Source: Bacteroidales bacterium
GTDB taxonomy: Bacteria; Bacteroidota; Bacteroidia; Bacteroidales; FEN-979
DNA length: 64,000 nt
Direction of reading: 5' to 3'
Assembly: GCA_023231005.1 (NCBI GenBank)
Contig: JALNWG010000003.1
Coordinates: 99,961-163,960, forward strand
In this document: one piece after another, positions 18,712-27,718 of the stretch
Layout: every line of letters starts with the position of its first letter
Numbering within the stretch: the stretch's first letter is position 1
Made by a program: the position numbers and the translations under genes
The notes under the pieces: generated by a model
What the model was told of the DNA's origin: nothing
What the model saw: the letters and a program-made list of their open reading frames with translations, nothing else
Databases searched by the model: none

Positions 18712-19293
18712 ATGAAAAAATTTTTCCGATTTTTGATTCCGCCAGATCAATGGAAATCTGCCGTTGCTATTTTCCTTGGAATCTTCTTCGGACTTACTGC
18801 TTATGCTGTTTATATTTCCCGGGCACCATCCTATTTGTCGGATGATCCGAATACCTGTATCAACTGCCATGTAATGAATCCGCAATATGCAAACTGGGCT
18901 CACAGTGCCCATCGACGGATTACCAACTGCAATGATTGCCATGTTCCTCATAATAATGTTTTCAGTAAGTATCTTTTCAAGGCTCAAGATGGGATGCGTC
19001 ATGCCACCATTTTCACGTTGAGGAATGAGCCCCAGGTAATTTTTATACGAGAGGGAGGGAAACGGGTGGTGCAGCAAAATTGTATCCGCTGCCATGAACA
19101 GACGGTAGGAAAAACATTCATGATGTCGGTACAACCGAATTATCACAATTACCTGTTGGAACGTCAATGTCTCAATTGTCATAGGGAAACGCCGCATGGC
19201 CGGGTGAATGGGTTATCTTCAACCCCCAATGCCCTGGTACGGACAAAAATTGATAGCAGGACAGAAAGAGATGAGGATGAAGAGAAAGAATAA
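18712..19293 (+). CDS. nrfH: Cytochrome c nitrite reductase small subunit, quinol-oxidising NrfH
   Basis: NrfH is a membrane-anchored tetrahaem cytochrome of the NapC/NirT family that takes electrons from menaquinol and passes them to NrfA. The 193-residue protein has one N-terminal transmembrane helix (about 15-35) and exactly four CXXCH motifs at 49-53, 73-77, 124-128 and 153-157. Met55, right after the first haem motif, is the kind of residue that ligates haem 1 in NrfH. It is followed 37 bases later by nrfA, the usual order in Bacteroidota. Confidence 0.96.
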   Translation: MKKFFRFLIPPDQWKSAVAIFLGIFFGLTAYAVYISRAPSYLSDDPNTCINCHVMNPQYANWAHSAHRRITNCNDCHVPHNNVFSKYLFKAQDGMRHATIFTLRNEPQVIFIREGGKRVVQQNCIRCHEQTVGKTFMMSVQPNYHNYLLERQCLNCHRETPHGRVNGLSSTPNALVRTKIDSRTERDEDEEKE

Positions 19294-19330
19294 AATCAGG
19301 GCTATAACCAGAGACAAATAAATCATTACA

Positions 19331-20848
19331 ATGGTAACAGACAATAAACGGGCTCCCTGGATCAACTGGGTCCTTTTTTTCGGGACAATGCTGATTGTTT
19401 TTTTACTGGGTTTACTGGCTTCCTCAATAACCCAGCGAAAGGCCGAATCAGAATATGTTTATAAGCCAAAAGTTTCATTAAGCGAATATGAGCCCAGGAA
19501 TGTATTGTGGGGTGAGAACTTTCCTCGTGAATATCAGTCATACCTTCAGACTGCCGATACCTCTTTCCGCAGTAAATATAATGGCAGTGCAATGATTGAT
19601 GAATTAAAAGAAGATCCACGGTTGGTTATTCTTTGGGCAGGATATGCCTTTTCGAAGGATTATAGTTCAAGTCGGGGGCATTATTATGCCATCCATGATA
19701 TCCGGTATACGCTTCGTACAGGGACACCCCAAGGGCCAAATGACGGGCCTCAACCAGCTACCTGTTGGACTTGTAAAGGCCCTGATGTTCCAAGGTTAAT
19801 GGAGAAAATGGGGGTCAAAGATTTTTATAATGGGAAATGGGCCGCACGGGGATCTGAGGTAGTTAATTATATTGGGTGTGCTGATTGCCATGATCCAAAA
19901 ACCATGGATTTAAGAATTACCCGGCCAGCTTTGATAGAGGCTTTTCAGTCGATGGGAAAAGATATTTCGAAAGCCTCTCATCAGGAAATGCGGTCGCTGG
20001 TTTGTGCCCAGTGTCATGTGGAATATTATTTCAACAAACATCGTCCCGACGCACCGGATGTTTCCTATCTTACTTTCCCATGGAAATATGGGACTACAGT
20101 GGAAGATGCTTTAAAATATTATGAAGAGGAAAAATATTCGGATTTCACACATCAAATGAGTAAAACGCCATTATTAAAAGCTCAGCATCCCGATTATGAA
20201 CTTTTTTTAACCGGTATTCATGCCGATCGTGGAGTGGCTTGTGCCGATTGCCACATGCCATATATCAAAGAAGGAGGGCAAAAATTCACCAGTCACAAGA
20301 TCACCAGCCCCCTAAGCAATATTTCAGGAACCTGTCAAGTATGTCACCGGGAAAGTGAAGAAGTATTAAGGGAAAATGTTTATGAGCGGCAGGAAAAAGT
20401 AAAAGAGATTCGGGATAAAGCAGAGATTGAATTAGTGAAAGCCCATTCCGAAGCAAAAGTGGCCTGGGAAGCAGGTGCCTCTGAAAAAGAAATGGAGCCT
20501 GCCTTGCATCATATCCGGGTTGCCCAATGGTACTGGGATTATATCGGAGCCAGTCATGGTGCATCATTTCATTCTCCGATAGAAGTATCAAGGATCATTG
20601 GAAATTCCATTATCGAATCCGAAGAAGCCAGGATTATTCTGGCACGGGTTCTTGCCGGAAAAGGAAAAAATACGGAACTTCTTTATCCCGACATTGTTTC
20701 TAAAGAAAAAGCACAGAAAAACATTGGGTTATCCATGGATCAGCTTCAAAAAGAGAAGAAAGAATGGATAAAAGCCATCCTGCCGGAGTGGGATAAACAA
20801 GCATGGGACAGAGAAGAAAAAATGGTTCCGCAATTACCCAAAGATTAG
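19331..20848 (+). CDS. nrfA: Ammonia-forming cytochrome c nitrite reductase NrfA
   Basis: NrfA reduces nitrite to ammonium with six electrons on the periplasmic side. Five haem sites are visible in 505 residues: the catalytic CWTCK at 145-149 (Lys as the unusual haem ligand) and four CXXCH motifs at 183-187, 225-229, 304-308 and 335-339. A hydrophobic helix at about 12-32 may act as an uncleaved anchor or signal. Together with NrfH this gives respiratory nitrite ammonification and nitrite detoxification. Confidence 0.97.
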   Translation: MVTDNKRAPWINWVLFFGTMLIVFLLGLLASSITQRKAESEYVYKPKVSLSEYEPRNVLWGENFPREYQSYLQTADTSFRSKYNGSAMIDELKEDPRLVILWAGYAFSKDYSSSRGHYYAIHDIRYTLRTGTPQGPNDGPQPATCWTCKGPDVPRLMEKMGVKDFYNGKWAARGSEVVNYIGCADCHDPKTMDLRITRPALIEAFQSMGKDISKASHQEMRSLVCAQCHVEYYFNKHRPDAPDVSYLTFPWKYGTTVEDALKYYEEEKYSDFTHQMSKTPLLKAQHPDYELFLTGIHADRGVACADCHMPYIKEGGQKFTSHKITSPLSNISGTCQVCHRESEEVLRENVYERQEKVKEIRDKAEIELVKAHSEAKVAWEAGASEKEMEPALHHIRVAQWYWDYIGASHGASFHSPIEVSRIIGNSIIESEEARIILARVLAGKGKNTELLYPDIVSKEKAQKNIGLSMDQLQKEKKEWIKAILPEWDKQAWDREEKMVPQLPKD

Positions 20849-20885
20849 CATTTTATTCATTCGCCAATTTTATATTTACTTGGTC

Positions 20886-20997
20886 ATCAAAATTATTAAT
20901 ACATGAAATATCCATCAGAACAACGATCATGCAAACCGTGAATGTTAATTATGGATATTCATCTGACTATTAAAATCAAAATTATTAACAGATGAAA
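20886..20997 (+). repeat. Duplicated leader with start codon and a 9-bp inverted repeat
   Basis: The sequence ATCAAAATTATTAA followed by six bases and ATGAAA occurs at 20886-20908 and again, nearly identical, at 20975-20997, where it carries the real start of the methyltransferase gene at 20992. The first copy opens a 12-codon frame that ends at a TGA. Between the copies AATATCCAT (20907-20915) pairs with ATGGATATT (20951-20959). It could be a small duplication or a leader-peptide control region. Confidence 0.5.
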
Positions 20998-21885
20998 ATT
21001 TTAACGCCTAAACATTGGAATGATTATGAATTAATTGATTCGGGAGGTCTCGAAAAGCTTGAGCGATTTGGGAAATACGTTCTTGCGCGGCCTGAGCCAC
21101 AAGCAGTCTGGAGCAAAGCCCTGTCGGAAAAAGAATGGGATACGATTTCTAATGCACGATATAAGCGGATCAAGGGGAATGATTCAGCAAAGACTGGAAA
21201 TTTTGAAAAAGGAGATTGGATAAGGAAAAGTACGATGCCCGATCAATGGGTCATTGACTATCATTATAAGGAAATGACATTAAAATTCAGGCTTGGATTA
21301 ACAGCTTTCGGGCATATTGGAGTCTTTCCGGAACAAGCCGAAAACTGGAATTATATCTACGATTTTTTAAGTCAGGGTTCAAAGTTCAAGGTTCTAAATC
21401 TTTTCGCTTATACTGGAGGCGCTTCGCTGGCAGCAAAAGCAGCAGGGGCGGATGTGGTTCATGTTGACTCTGTGAAGCAGGTGGTTACCTGGGCCCATGA
21501 AATGATGGATACTTCAGGTTTAAAGGATATTCGTTGGGTAGTTGAAGATGCGCTAAAATTTGTTCGTCGGGAGGTTAAGCGAGGTAATCAATATAATGGG
21601 ATCATTCTTGATCCTCCGGCTTATGGGAGGGGCCCCGAAGGAGAAAAATGGATTTTAGAGGATTATATCGATGAAATGATCGGCCATTGCAAGCAATTAT
21701 TGAATCCAAATCACCATTTTTTTATTTTGAGCCTTTATTCCATGGGGTTTTCTTCTTTGATTTCCGAAAGCCTTGTCCAAAGTCATTTTAGCGATTTATC
21801 TGAGGTTGAAGCCGGGGAATTATATTTTACCGACAGAGCTAAACGAAAATTACCCCTCGGAACTTTTCTTCGGATGATCCGGTAA
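20992..21885 (+). CDS. Class I SAM-dependent methyltransferase (RlmI/RlmK-like)
   Basis: A 297-residue Rossmann-fold methyltransferase. Motif I is VLNLFAYTGGASLAAKAAGA, motif II ends in VHVDSVKQVV, and the catalytic-type motif IV is IILDPPAYGRGP, which resembles enzymes that methylate nitrogen or carbon of nucleic-acid bases. The N-terminal 90 residues lack a clear PUA domain. It probably modifies rRNA, but the target is not identifiable. Confidence 0.85.
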   Translation: MKILTPKHWNDYELIDSGGLEKLERFGKYVLARPEPQAVWSKALSEKEWDTISNARYKRIKGNDSAKTGNFEKGDWIRKSTMPDQWVIDYHYKEMTLKFRLGLTAFGHIGVFPEQAENWNYIYDFLSQGSKFKVLNLFAYTGGASLAAKAAGADVVHVDSVKQVVTWAHEMMDTSGLKDIRWVVEDALKFVRREVKRGNQYNGIILDPPAYGRGPEGEKWILEDYIDEMIGHCKQLLNPNHHFFILSLYSMGFSSLISESLVQSHFSDLSEVEAGELYFTDRAKRKLPLGTFLRMIR

Positions 21886-21892
21886 AAAAATC

Positions 21893-21919
21893 GTGTAAGT
21901 GGATCATTATTCCACACAC
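21893..21919. terminator. Weak hairpin between convergent genes
   Basis: GTGTAAGTGGA and TCCACACAC can pair (GTGGA with TCCAC, GTGT with ACAC, two bulged A) around a seven-base loop. It lies between the convergent methyltransferase and HemW-like genes. No T-run follows on the plus strand; on the minus strand the run of seven T (the complement of 21884-21890) follows it. Confidence 0.35.
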
Positions 21920-21939
21920 AAGAATTTGACATTCAATAT

Positions 21940-23112
21940 TTAGCATCCAGAAACCACAAACAGATCAGAAGCGATCCGGTCAGCAAACAGTTTACCATCC
22001 TCTGTAAGAAAATATACTCCGGAAACCTCCTTCAATAAACCCTGATCGATTAACGGGAGGGCGTTTTTTTTGAATAAATCGAAAATTGCAGATCCAAAAT
22101 CAACCCTGATTTTTTGAGAGTCACATCCCCACATGGTGCGTAAAGAGGTCATTACATACTCGTTATAGTGCTGTTCCGGAGATAAAAACTCTTCCTCAAA
22201 AGTCAGATTCCGTTTACCAATACATTCGATATAGGTTGAAAGATTTGAAAGGTTCCATCGCCGGGAATATCCATTAAAACTGTGGGCAGAAGGGCCTAAC
22301 CCTAAATAGGAAACACCATTCCAGTAGTTGGTATTATGTCGGGAATAATGATTTGGAAGGCAGAAGTTTGAAATTTCATACTGTAGGAAACCGGCATCCT
22401 TTGTTTTCTTGATAAGAATTTTGAATTGTTCAATTTGCTCCTCTTCATTGAGGGGTGCAACTCTTTGTTTTGCAATCATCCAAGCCAGTGATGTTTTCGG
22501 TTCAATGGTAAGGGCATAAGCAGAGATATGGGGGACTCCGAGAGAAAATGCAATATCGAGGTTTTTTTCCCATCGGGAAGTTGTTGATCCCGGGATTCCA
22601 TAAATCAAATCGATGCTAACATTGTCAAATCCGGCTTTTTGCAGCCGGGTAACTGCATCAAAAGCCTGAAAAGCAGTATGCGTTCGGTTTAAAAACTTCA
22701 GGTCTTGATCAAAAAACGATTGTACTCCAATACTGAATCGGTTGAAATCTGTTTGTCTCAGTTCAGCGACATACTCATCCGATACATTATCAGGATTGAT
22801 TTCGAGGGTAAATTCCTTACTGGTTGGAGGATGGATTTTTATATCATCTTGGTAATGATGGACCTGGCAGGTGGTATGGAGGGCCATCGCCATGATTTCT
22901 TGTAATATCATCGGATGGAAAAGCGAGGGAGTTCCTCCCCCAAAATAGATAGTTTGAATGGGATGGTTGGAAAGGTACTCGCGTGTTAAAGCAATCTCCT
23001 GTTTGATTGCAGTCACAAAAGGTATTTTAAGTTTCTGTGAAGATTGCGAAAAAAAATTACAGTAATGACATTTACGGGTACAAAATGGGATATGAATATA
23101 AATGCCAGCCAA
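21940..23112 (-). CDS. hemW: HemW-like radical SAM protein (heme chaperone)
   Basis: HemW proteins were long annotated as oxygen-independent coproporphyrinogen III oxidase but are now known as haem chaperones. The 390-residue protein has the radical-SAM cluster motif CTRKCHYC (Cys11, 15, 18), GGGTPSLF and EINPDN. The HNTNYW segment fits the HNxxYW motif that marks HemW haem binding, and HemN-type extra cysteines are absent. It sits 5 bases after the sensor-kinase gene stop on the same strand, so they likely share a transcript. Confidence 0.9.
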   Translation of the reverse strand: MAGIYIHIPFCTRKCHYCNFFSQSSQKLKIPFVTAIKQEIALTREYLSNHPIQTIYFGGGTPSLFHPMILQEIMAMALHTTCQVHHYQDDIKIHPPTSKEFTLEINPDNVSDEYVAELRQTDFNRFSIGVQSFFDQDLKFLNRTHTAFQAFDAVTRLQKAGFDNVSIDLIYGIPGSTTSRWEKNLDIAFSLGVPHISAYALTIEPKTSLAWMIAKQRVAPLNEEEQIEQFKILIKKTKDAGFLQYEISNFCLPNHYSRHNTNYWNGVSYLGLGPSAHSFNGYSRRWNLSNLSTYIECIGKRNLTFEEEFLSPEQHYNEYVMTSLRTMWGCDSQKIRVDFGSAIFDLFKKNALPLIDQGLLKEVSGVYFLTEDGKLFADRIASDLFVVSGC

Positions 23113-23117
23113 AATGG

Positions 23118-24629
23118 TTATTTCTTCAAAAGGATACGAAAAATTGTTCCTTTATTCAAAGTGGATGATTTAACAAATATTTTCCCTGAATGATAGTTTT
23201 CGATAATCCTTTTCGAAAGGGTAAGTCCGAGGCCCCATCCTCTTTTTTTACTAGTAAAGCCCGGATTAAATATGGTTTTAAAGCGTGATTTAGGAATTCC
23301 TTTTCCGGTGTCACCAATATCAATCTGAATATGTGCTCCTTCTTCTGTAATATCAATATTTACAGAGCCACTTCCATCCATTGCATCCACTGCATTTTTA
23401 CAGAGATTTTCGATCACCCATTCAAAAAGATGCAGGTTAATTGAAACCGGGATCACTTGATTGCGATCCGGATGAATTTCAAAATGAACCTTAGTTGAAG
23501 TACGTGACCGTATATAAGCTACTGATTCATAAACTACTTCAACGATATTAATCTGTTCCAGCCGTGCTGCCGACCCAATTTTTGAAAAACGATCGGTGAT
23601 GGTTTCCAGTCGTTGCACATCTTTTTCGATTTCCCGAACAGTATCTTCGTCCAATCCCTTGAGCTTTAACAGTTCCATCCATGCCATCATCGAAGAAAGA
23701 GGTGTTCCGAGCTGATGGGCTGTTTCTTTTGCCATTCCGACCCAGACCTGGTTCTGTTCTGATTTTCGGGCATAGCTGAAAAGCAGATAAGCAATCAGTA
23801 GAAAGATGGCAATTATACCAAATTGAACGATCGGATAATATTTTAGTTGAGTAAGTAAAAAAGAATCCTGATAGTAGATATAATGAATTCCTGTTCCGGC
23901 CAAATCGATTTTAATAGGAGTGTTTTGAGATCCCATATTATCAATAGTTTTCCGGACCCAGGCTTTATCCTGCATTTTGTCGGCCGGAATATTTCCATAC
24001 ATCTGTCCAAAAACATTTTTCCCTGTACTATCAGTAATAATAACTGGTACGGAGGCGGAATTGAGAACCACTTCAGAGAAAAAAGAGCGGATCAGGTCAT
24101 CAAGAACATTTTTTAAACTTGAGAAGATATTAGAATCTTTATAATAGAGATAAATTTTTTTGTTGTAGAGATATTTAACGACAATAGGGGGATAGGCTGA
24201 AAACTCACGCAAAAGGGATCCTTCAAGTTTTTTTATGGTATCAGTATTAAAAAGAGTATTCCTGGAGGTCATTACATTCCCCTCTTCATCGGTGACGATG
24301 ACCGGGATGGTATTGTTTTCGCCAATGATACTGAGGAAAAAATTCAGATCTTCGTTGGAGGTAGCTGTTAAAATCCGGCGTTGAGCCTCAGCGACAATCG
24401 AAACCCGTTTACGTTCTTCGTTTTTTATCTGCTCAAAAAGGGCGTTGGTAAAGTTTACCAATTCAGCTTTTTTGTGAATGGCATCGGCCCAGATTTCAAC
24501 ATTTTTCCGTTCATCTTTTCTAATTTCCCGGATCAGAATATTGGTATAATAGAGTGATCCTGCAACGATAAATATCGCAATTAAGGAGAGCACCCATTTC
24601 CACCTTTTTTTTCGAAGATATATATCCAC
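23118..24629 (-). CDS. Membrane sensor histidine kinase without adjacent regulator
   Basis: A 503-residue kinase with two transmembrane helices (about 13-32 and 268-288) around a periplasmic sensing domain of about 230 residues. The cytoplasmic part has the H-box KETAHQLGTPLSSMMAWMEL, N-box ENLCKNAVDAMDG, G1 DTGKGIP and G2 GWGLGLTLSKRI. No HAMP or PAS domain is obvious. No response regulator lies nearby, so it is an orphan whose partner is encoded elsewhere. It is probably cotranscribed with the HemW-like gene. Confidence 0.92.
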   Translation of the reverse strand: MDIYLRKKRWKWVLSLIAIFIVAGSLYYTNILIREIRKDERKNVEIWADAIHKKAELVNFTNALFEQIKNEERKRVSIVAEAQRRILTATSNEDLNFFLSIIGENNTIPVIVTDEEGNVMTSRNTLFNTDTIKKLEGSLLREFSAYPPIVVKYLYNKKIYLYYKDSNIFSSLKNVLDDLIRSFFSEVVLNSASVPVIITDSTGKNVFGQMYGNIPADKMQDKAWVRKTIDNMGSQNTPIKIDLAGTGIHYIYYQDSFLLTQLKYYPIVQFGIIAIFLLIAYLLFSYARKSEQNQVWVGMAKETAHQLGTPLSSMMAWMELLKLKGLDEDTVREIEKDVQRLETITDRFSKIGSAARLEQINIVEVVYESVAYIRSRTSTKVHFEIHPDRNQVIPVSINLHLFEWVIENLCKNAVDAMDGSGSVNIDITEEGAHIQIDIGDTGKGIPKSRFKTIFNPGFTSKKRGWGLGLTLSKRIIENYHSGKIFVKSSTLNKGTIFRILLKK

Positions 24630-24683
24630 TATCAGTTTTTTATAATAAACGGTTTCGGAGGGATATTATTTTCATTTGGCAAT

Positions 24684-24691
24684 CAAAGGTA
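24684..24691 (-). promoter_or_regulatory. Candidate -7 element for the kinase-hemW operon
   Basis: The minus strand reads TACCTTTG, a match to TAnnTTTG, 55 bases before the kinase start. The rest of the gap 24630-24899 shows nothing I can support as a gene. Confidence 0.4.
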
Positions 24692-24899
24692 TATGAATTT
24701 ATAATCAATATTTTTAACATTGTGAAAGATCATTAATCCATAAAAACACGATTTTCCCTTTGTCGACATTTCTTTTCTGTTTACCTCCCCAAAGTGGAAG
24801 ACAAAATCATGGGGATAGCTATAATAGACATACAATGGAAACAATGGATTGTAAGAGAACCTACCCTTATGTTTATGCAATCATAAAATAAAGACTCTG

Positions 24900-26003
24900 T
24901 TATACAAATCGTTCTCCTTTTTCGAGCAACACATCATTGACAAATTGCCGTATCTGCTGTTCGTCAGACTTTTTACATACCAGAAGAACGTTTTCGGATT
25001 CAACGACAATGTAGTCGTTTAGCCCCTCCAACACAGCGACCTTATCATTTGGCATATTGACAATGCAATTGGAAGAATCATAGATCATCACATTTTTTCC
25101 AACTACGCTGTTCCCATTGGGGCCTTTTATTCGGTTTTCGTATAAAGAGCCCCAGGTTCCCAGGTCAGACCAACCAAAATCTGCAGCTAGCACATACACA
25201 TTTCCAGCAGATTCCATGACTCCATAGTCGAGAGAAATACTTTTACATACTGTATATGTATTGGCAATAAATGCTTTTTCGTCTTTTGTTCCGTACTTCC
25301 CGATCCCTTGCTTAAAGAGAATATCTACTTCTGGAAGATATTTTTCAAAAGACTTCATGATACTTTTCAGTGACCAGATGAAAATTCCAGAATTCCATAA
25401 GAAGTCACCCGACTGAAGGAAAGTTTCTGCCAATTCGAGATTGGGTTTTTCCGTGAATGTTTTAACTTTTTTAATATGGGGTTCTGAAGGATATACATTT
25501 GGTTTTCCATCCAGGAACTGTATGTATCCGTAACCGGTATCGGGGCGGCTGGGTCGAACGCCCAGTGTGAGCAGCCAGTCATTTTCTTCAGCGGCTTTCA
25601 ACGCGGATAAAATGTTCTTCAGGAAAATATTTTCTTTAAGAATGATGTGATCAGAAGGGGCAACTACGATACGTGCATCCGGATCCCGTGCAAGGATACA
25701 ATAATTGGCATAAGCAACGCATGGTGCGGTATTACGGCGGGATGGTTCCAATAAAATTTGTTTACTTTCAACCTCTGGAATCTGTTCCTGTACCAGTTTT
25801 TTATAGATCTCGTTGGTAACAATATAAATGTTTTCTGGAGGGCAAATTTGTTTGAACCTCCGGAAAGTTTGCTGGATAAGCGTTTCTCCGGTTCCAAGGA
25901 TATCAATAAATTGTTTGGGGTGAGATGTCCGGCTCATTGGCCAAAAACGAGCACCGATTCCACCTGCCATGATTACACAAAAATTGTGTTTCGACTTTGG
26001 CAT
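24900..26003 (-). CDS. Mannose-1-phosphate guanylyltransferase
   Basis: The enzyme makes GDP-mannose from mannose 1-phosphate and GTP for surface glycans. From the ATG at 26003 (367 residues) it has the nucleotidyl-transfer signature VIMAGGIGARFWPMSR with Lys in HPKQF, the VAPSDH metal-binding segment, and the FTEKP motif with its conserved Lys. The isomerase domain of long ManC/AlgA proteins is absent, so it is the single-function type. A longer reading from 26135 would cross the promoter at 26026-26057. Confidence 0.93.
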   Translation of the reverse strand: MPKSKHNFCVIMAGGIGARFWPMSRTSHPKQFIDILGTGETLIQQTFRRFKQICPPENIYIVTNEIYKKLVQEQIPEVESKQILLEPSRRNTAPCVAYANYCILARDPDARIVVAPSDHIILKENIFLKNILSALKAAEENDWLLTLGVRPSRPDTGYGYIQFLDGKPNVYPSEPHIKKVKTFTEKPNLELAETFLQSGDFLWNSGIFIWSLKSIMKSFEKYLPEVDILFKQGIGKYGTKDEKAFIANTYTVCKSISLDYGVMESAGNVYVLAADFGWSDLGTWGSLYENRIKGPNGNSVVGKNVMIYDSSNCIVNMPNDKVAVLEGLNDYIVVESENVLLVCKKSDEQQIRQFVNDVLLEKGERFV

Positions 26004-26025
26004 GCGTAAGAATTTAAAGTTTGTA

Positions 26026-26057
26026 CAAACATACAAATATTGGGAAACAATGGCAAA
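26026..26057 (-). promoter_or_regulatory. Bacteroidota-type promoter of the guanylyltransferase gene
   Basis: On the minus strand TTTG (26057-26054) is followed by TATGTTTG (26033-26026); element starts are 24 bases apart, close to the -33/-7 arrangement known in Bacteroides. It lies 23 bases before the chosen ATG at 26003. Confidence 0.6.
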
Positions 26058-26059
26058 AG

Positions 26060-26767
26060 TTAAATATTCGAGATTATCTGAACTGGCGCATAAGAGCTGA
26101 TAAGATAAATTCTGTTTGTCTTCAGACAAATGCACCGGTACCGGGTTTTGATTTTTTCTTTTTTTTGGAAAGATCTTTTTCCATGCAAAGAAAAAACAGC
26201 ATCGAAAGGGAGTTCTTCAAGAGGGATAGACTGATCGGGAGGATCAAATGTTTTTAATATCTTAGAGAGTTGATGATCGGCAGAGGAAGAAGCTTTGGGA
26301 TTTTCCATATATTGCGAAAAGACCAGTTGTAATTCATCTGGAAAGATATTCTCGTCAAGGAAAGGTTGCATCAGGTAACGGAATTGATCTTTCCATTCTT
26401 TTCCGTGGGGTAAGGGTCGTGATTTTCTGCGGATTGTGAATCTTTGCAATTTTCTGGTGTGGTCAAGCCAAACCTGGTGATGAGCCAATTCGTGAATCAG
26501 GGTGATAAGAAAAGCATAGGGATTTAGTGTTCCATTTACGGTGATCCGGGCAGGTTGATTTTTATAGGGAGCTCGAAAATCACCAGACTTGGAGGTGCGA
26601 TGACGCGTTACTTTAAGTTGAATTGGATTTTTCCGTAAAAGGTCAATGATTTCCGGAACAGATCCTTCAGGTAGATGCTGAATAAGTAGCGAATGGATCA
26701 GATCGGCATCCGGATTGCGGGTTTGCTTTGTGTGTGTTGGATTTGACTGAAAGAGGGACAATTGCAC
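26060..26767 (-). CDS. SprT-like zinc metalloprotein
   Basis: The protein contains HELAHH (codons at 26494-26477), the zinc-binding helix of the SprT/zincin family, preceded by a region on substrate-binding strands (ITVNGTLNPYAFLITL) and followed by GKEWKDQFRYLM. The open frame extends to an ATG at 26914, but its first 50 codons overlap a convincing lipoprotein gene in another frame and look non-coding. I place the start at the GTG at 26767; the TTG at 26761 is equally possible. Function is unknown: eukaryotic SPRTN repairs DNA-protein crosslinks, bacterial SprT is uncharacterised. Confidence 0.75.
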   Translation of the reverse strand: MQLSLFQSNPTHTKQTRNPDADLIHSLLIQHLPEGSVPEIIDLLRKNPIQLKVTRHRTSKSGDFRAPYKNQPARITVNGTLNPYAFLITLIHELAHHQVWLDHTRKLQRFTIRRKSRPLPHGKEWKDQFRYLMQPFLDENIFPDELQLVFSQYMENPKASSSADHQLSKILKTFDPPDQSIPLEELPFDAVFSLHGKRSFQKKEKIKTRYRCICLKTNRIYLISSYAPVQIISNI

Positions 26768-26883
26768 TTTTTCGGATGTTTTGTTTTTTGGGTTGGGTAA
26801 TTTTTTGTGGAACACGCCCCTGAAAAGAGAGCCACTATAATGGTAAAGATGATAAAAATGGGCCATCTTTGAAAGGTTTTCAT
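26698..26883 (-). CDS. Tiny lipoprotein with CNC motif, overlapping the SprT-like gene
   Basis: A 61-residue reading frame starts with a signal sequence (MKTFQRWPIF, then a hydrophobic stretch) and a lipobox LFSGAC, so it should be lipidated at Cys24. The mature part is short and basic, with KHPKKCNCPSFSQ in the middle. It overlaps the 5' part of the SprT-like gene in a different frame and ends within it. The lipobox and signal make a chance origin unlikely. Role unknown. Confidence 0.6.
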   Translation of the reverse strand: MKTFQRWPIFIIFTIIVALFSGACSTKNYPTQKTKHPKKCNCPSFSQIQHTQSKPAIRMPI

Positions 26884-26974
26884 GGGGGAATGAATGTGGA
26901 TGTAAAATTAACACAAATCGCTGAAGCTATAAACGCAGGTTTATGGAAAAATGGTATTTTAGCAAAAACATTTT

Positions 26975-27718
26975 ATGCTTAAAGTATTTACGACCACCGG
27001 GAAATATGTAATGCTGATGAAGCGGGTTTTTACGCGGCCTCAGAAACGGGTGATCTTCACGAATCAGCTTTTAACAGAGATCAACAATCTTGGGGTTGAT
27101 TCTCTGGGCATTGTTGCTTTTATATCGATGTTCATGGGGGCTGTTGTTGCTATTCAAACTGCTTACAATATTGATAATCCGCTTATCCCGATGTCGATGG
27201 TTGGATTTACGACCCGCCAAAGTATCATTCTGGAATTTTCTCCCACCGTAATCAGTCTGATCCTGGCAGGGAAAGTTGGATCACGGATTGCTTCCGAAAT
27301 AGGAACCATGCGGGTAACCGAGCAAATTGATGCCCTGGAGATTATGGGCGTGAATTCGGCTAATTATCTGATTTTCCCGAAGATCATTGCCTCTATTTTA
27401 ATCAATCCCGTATTGATCATTTTCAGTATGTGGCTTGGGATTCTGGGTGGATGGATTGCCATGACGGCCTCTGGTTTGGTTTCTACCAATGATTTTGTAC
27501 GAGGGATCCGTGTCGATTTTGAAGGATATACCATTTTTTATGCACTTACAAAAACTGTTGTTTTTGCTTTTATCATTTCCTCGGTTTCCGGTTTTTTTGG
27601 TTATGAAACAAAAGGAGGCGCATTGGAAGTTGGCCAGGCAAGTACAAAAGCAGTTGTTTTTAGTAGTGTCATTATTATTCTTTTCAATTTAATTTTAACT
27701 CAACTGTTGCTCACATGA
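26975..27718 (+). CDS. mlaE: MlaE-type ABC transporter permease
   Basis: Inner-membrane permease of the Mla phospholipid transport system, which keeps outer-membrane lipid asymmetry. The 247-residue protein has about six helices and typical MlaE segments such as GAVVAIQTAY, RVTEQIDALEIMGVN and the central KVGSRIASEIGTM. Its stop overlaps the start of the ATPase gene by four bases. No mlaD (MCE protein) follows; it must lie elsewhere or be replaced. Confidence 0.94.
   Translation: MLKVFTTTGKYVMLMKRVFTRPQKRVIFTNQLLTEINNLGVDSLGIVAFISMFMGAVVAIQTAYNIDNPLIPMSMVGFTTRQSIILEFSPTVISLILAGKVGSRIASEIGTMRVTEQIDALEIMGVNSANYLIFPKIIASILINPVLIIFSMWLGILGGWIAMTASGLVSTNDFVRGIRVDFEGYTIFYALTKTVVFAFIISSVSGFFGYETKGGALEVGQASTKAVVFSSVIIILFNLILTQLLLT

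Noticed and set aside
21940..23112. Oxygen-independent coproporphyrinogen III oxidase
   Set aside because: The HNxxYW motif and the absence of HemN-type extra cysteines point to the HemW haem chaperone.
24683..24880. A 65-codon frame on the minus strand in the gap before the guanylyltransferase
   Set aside because: No family pattern, signal peptide or start context, and the composition looks like non-coding AT-rich sequence. The candidate kinase promoter lies inside it.
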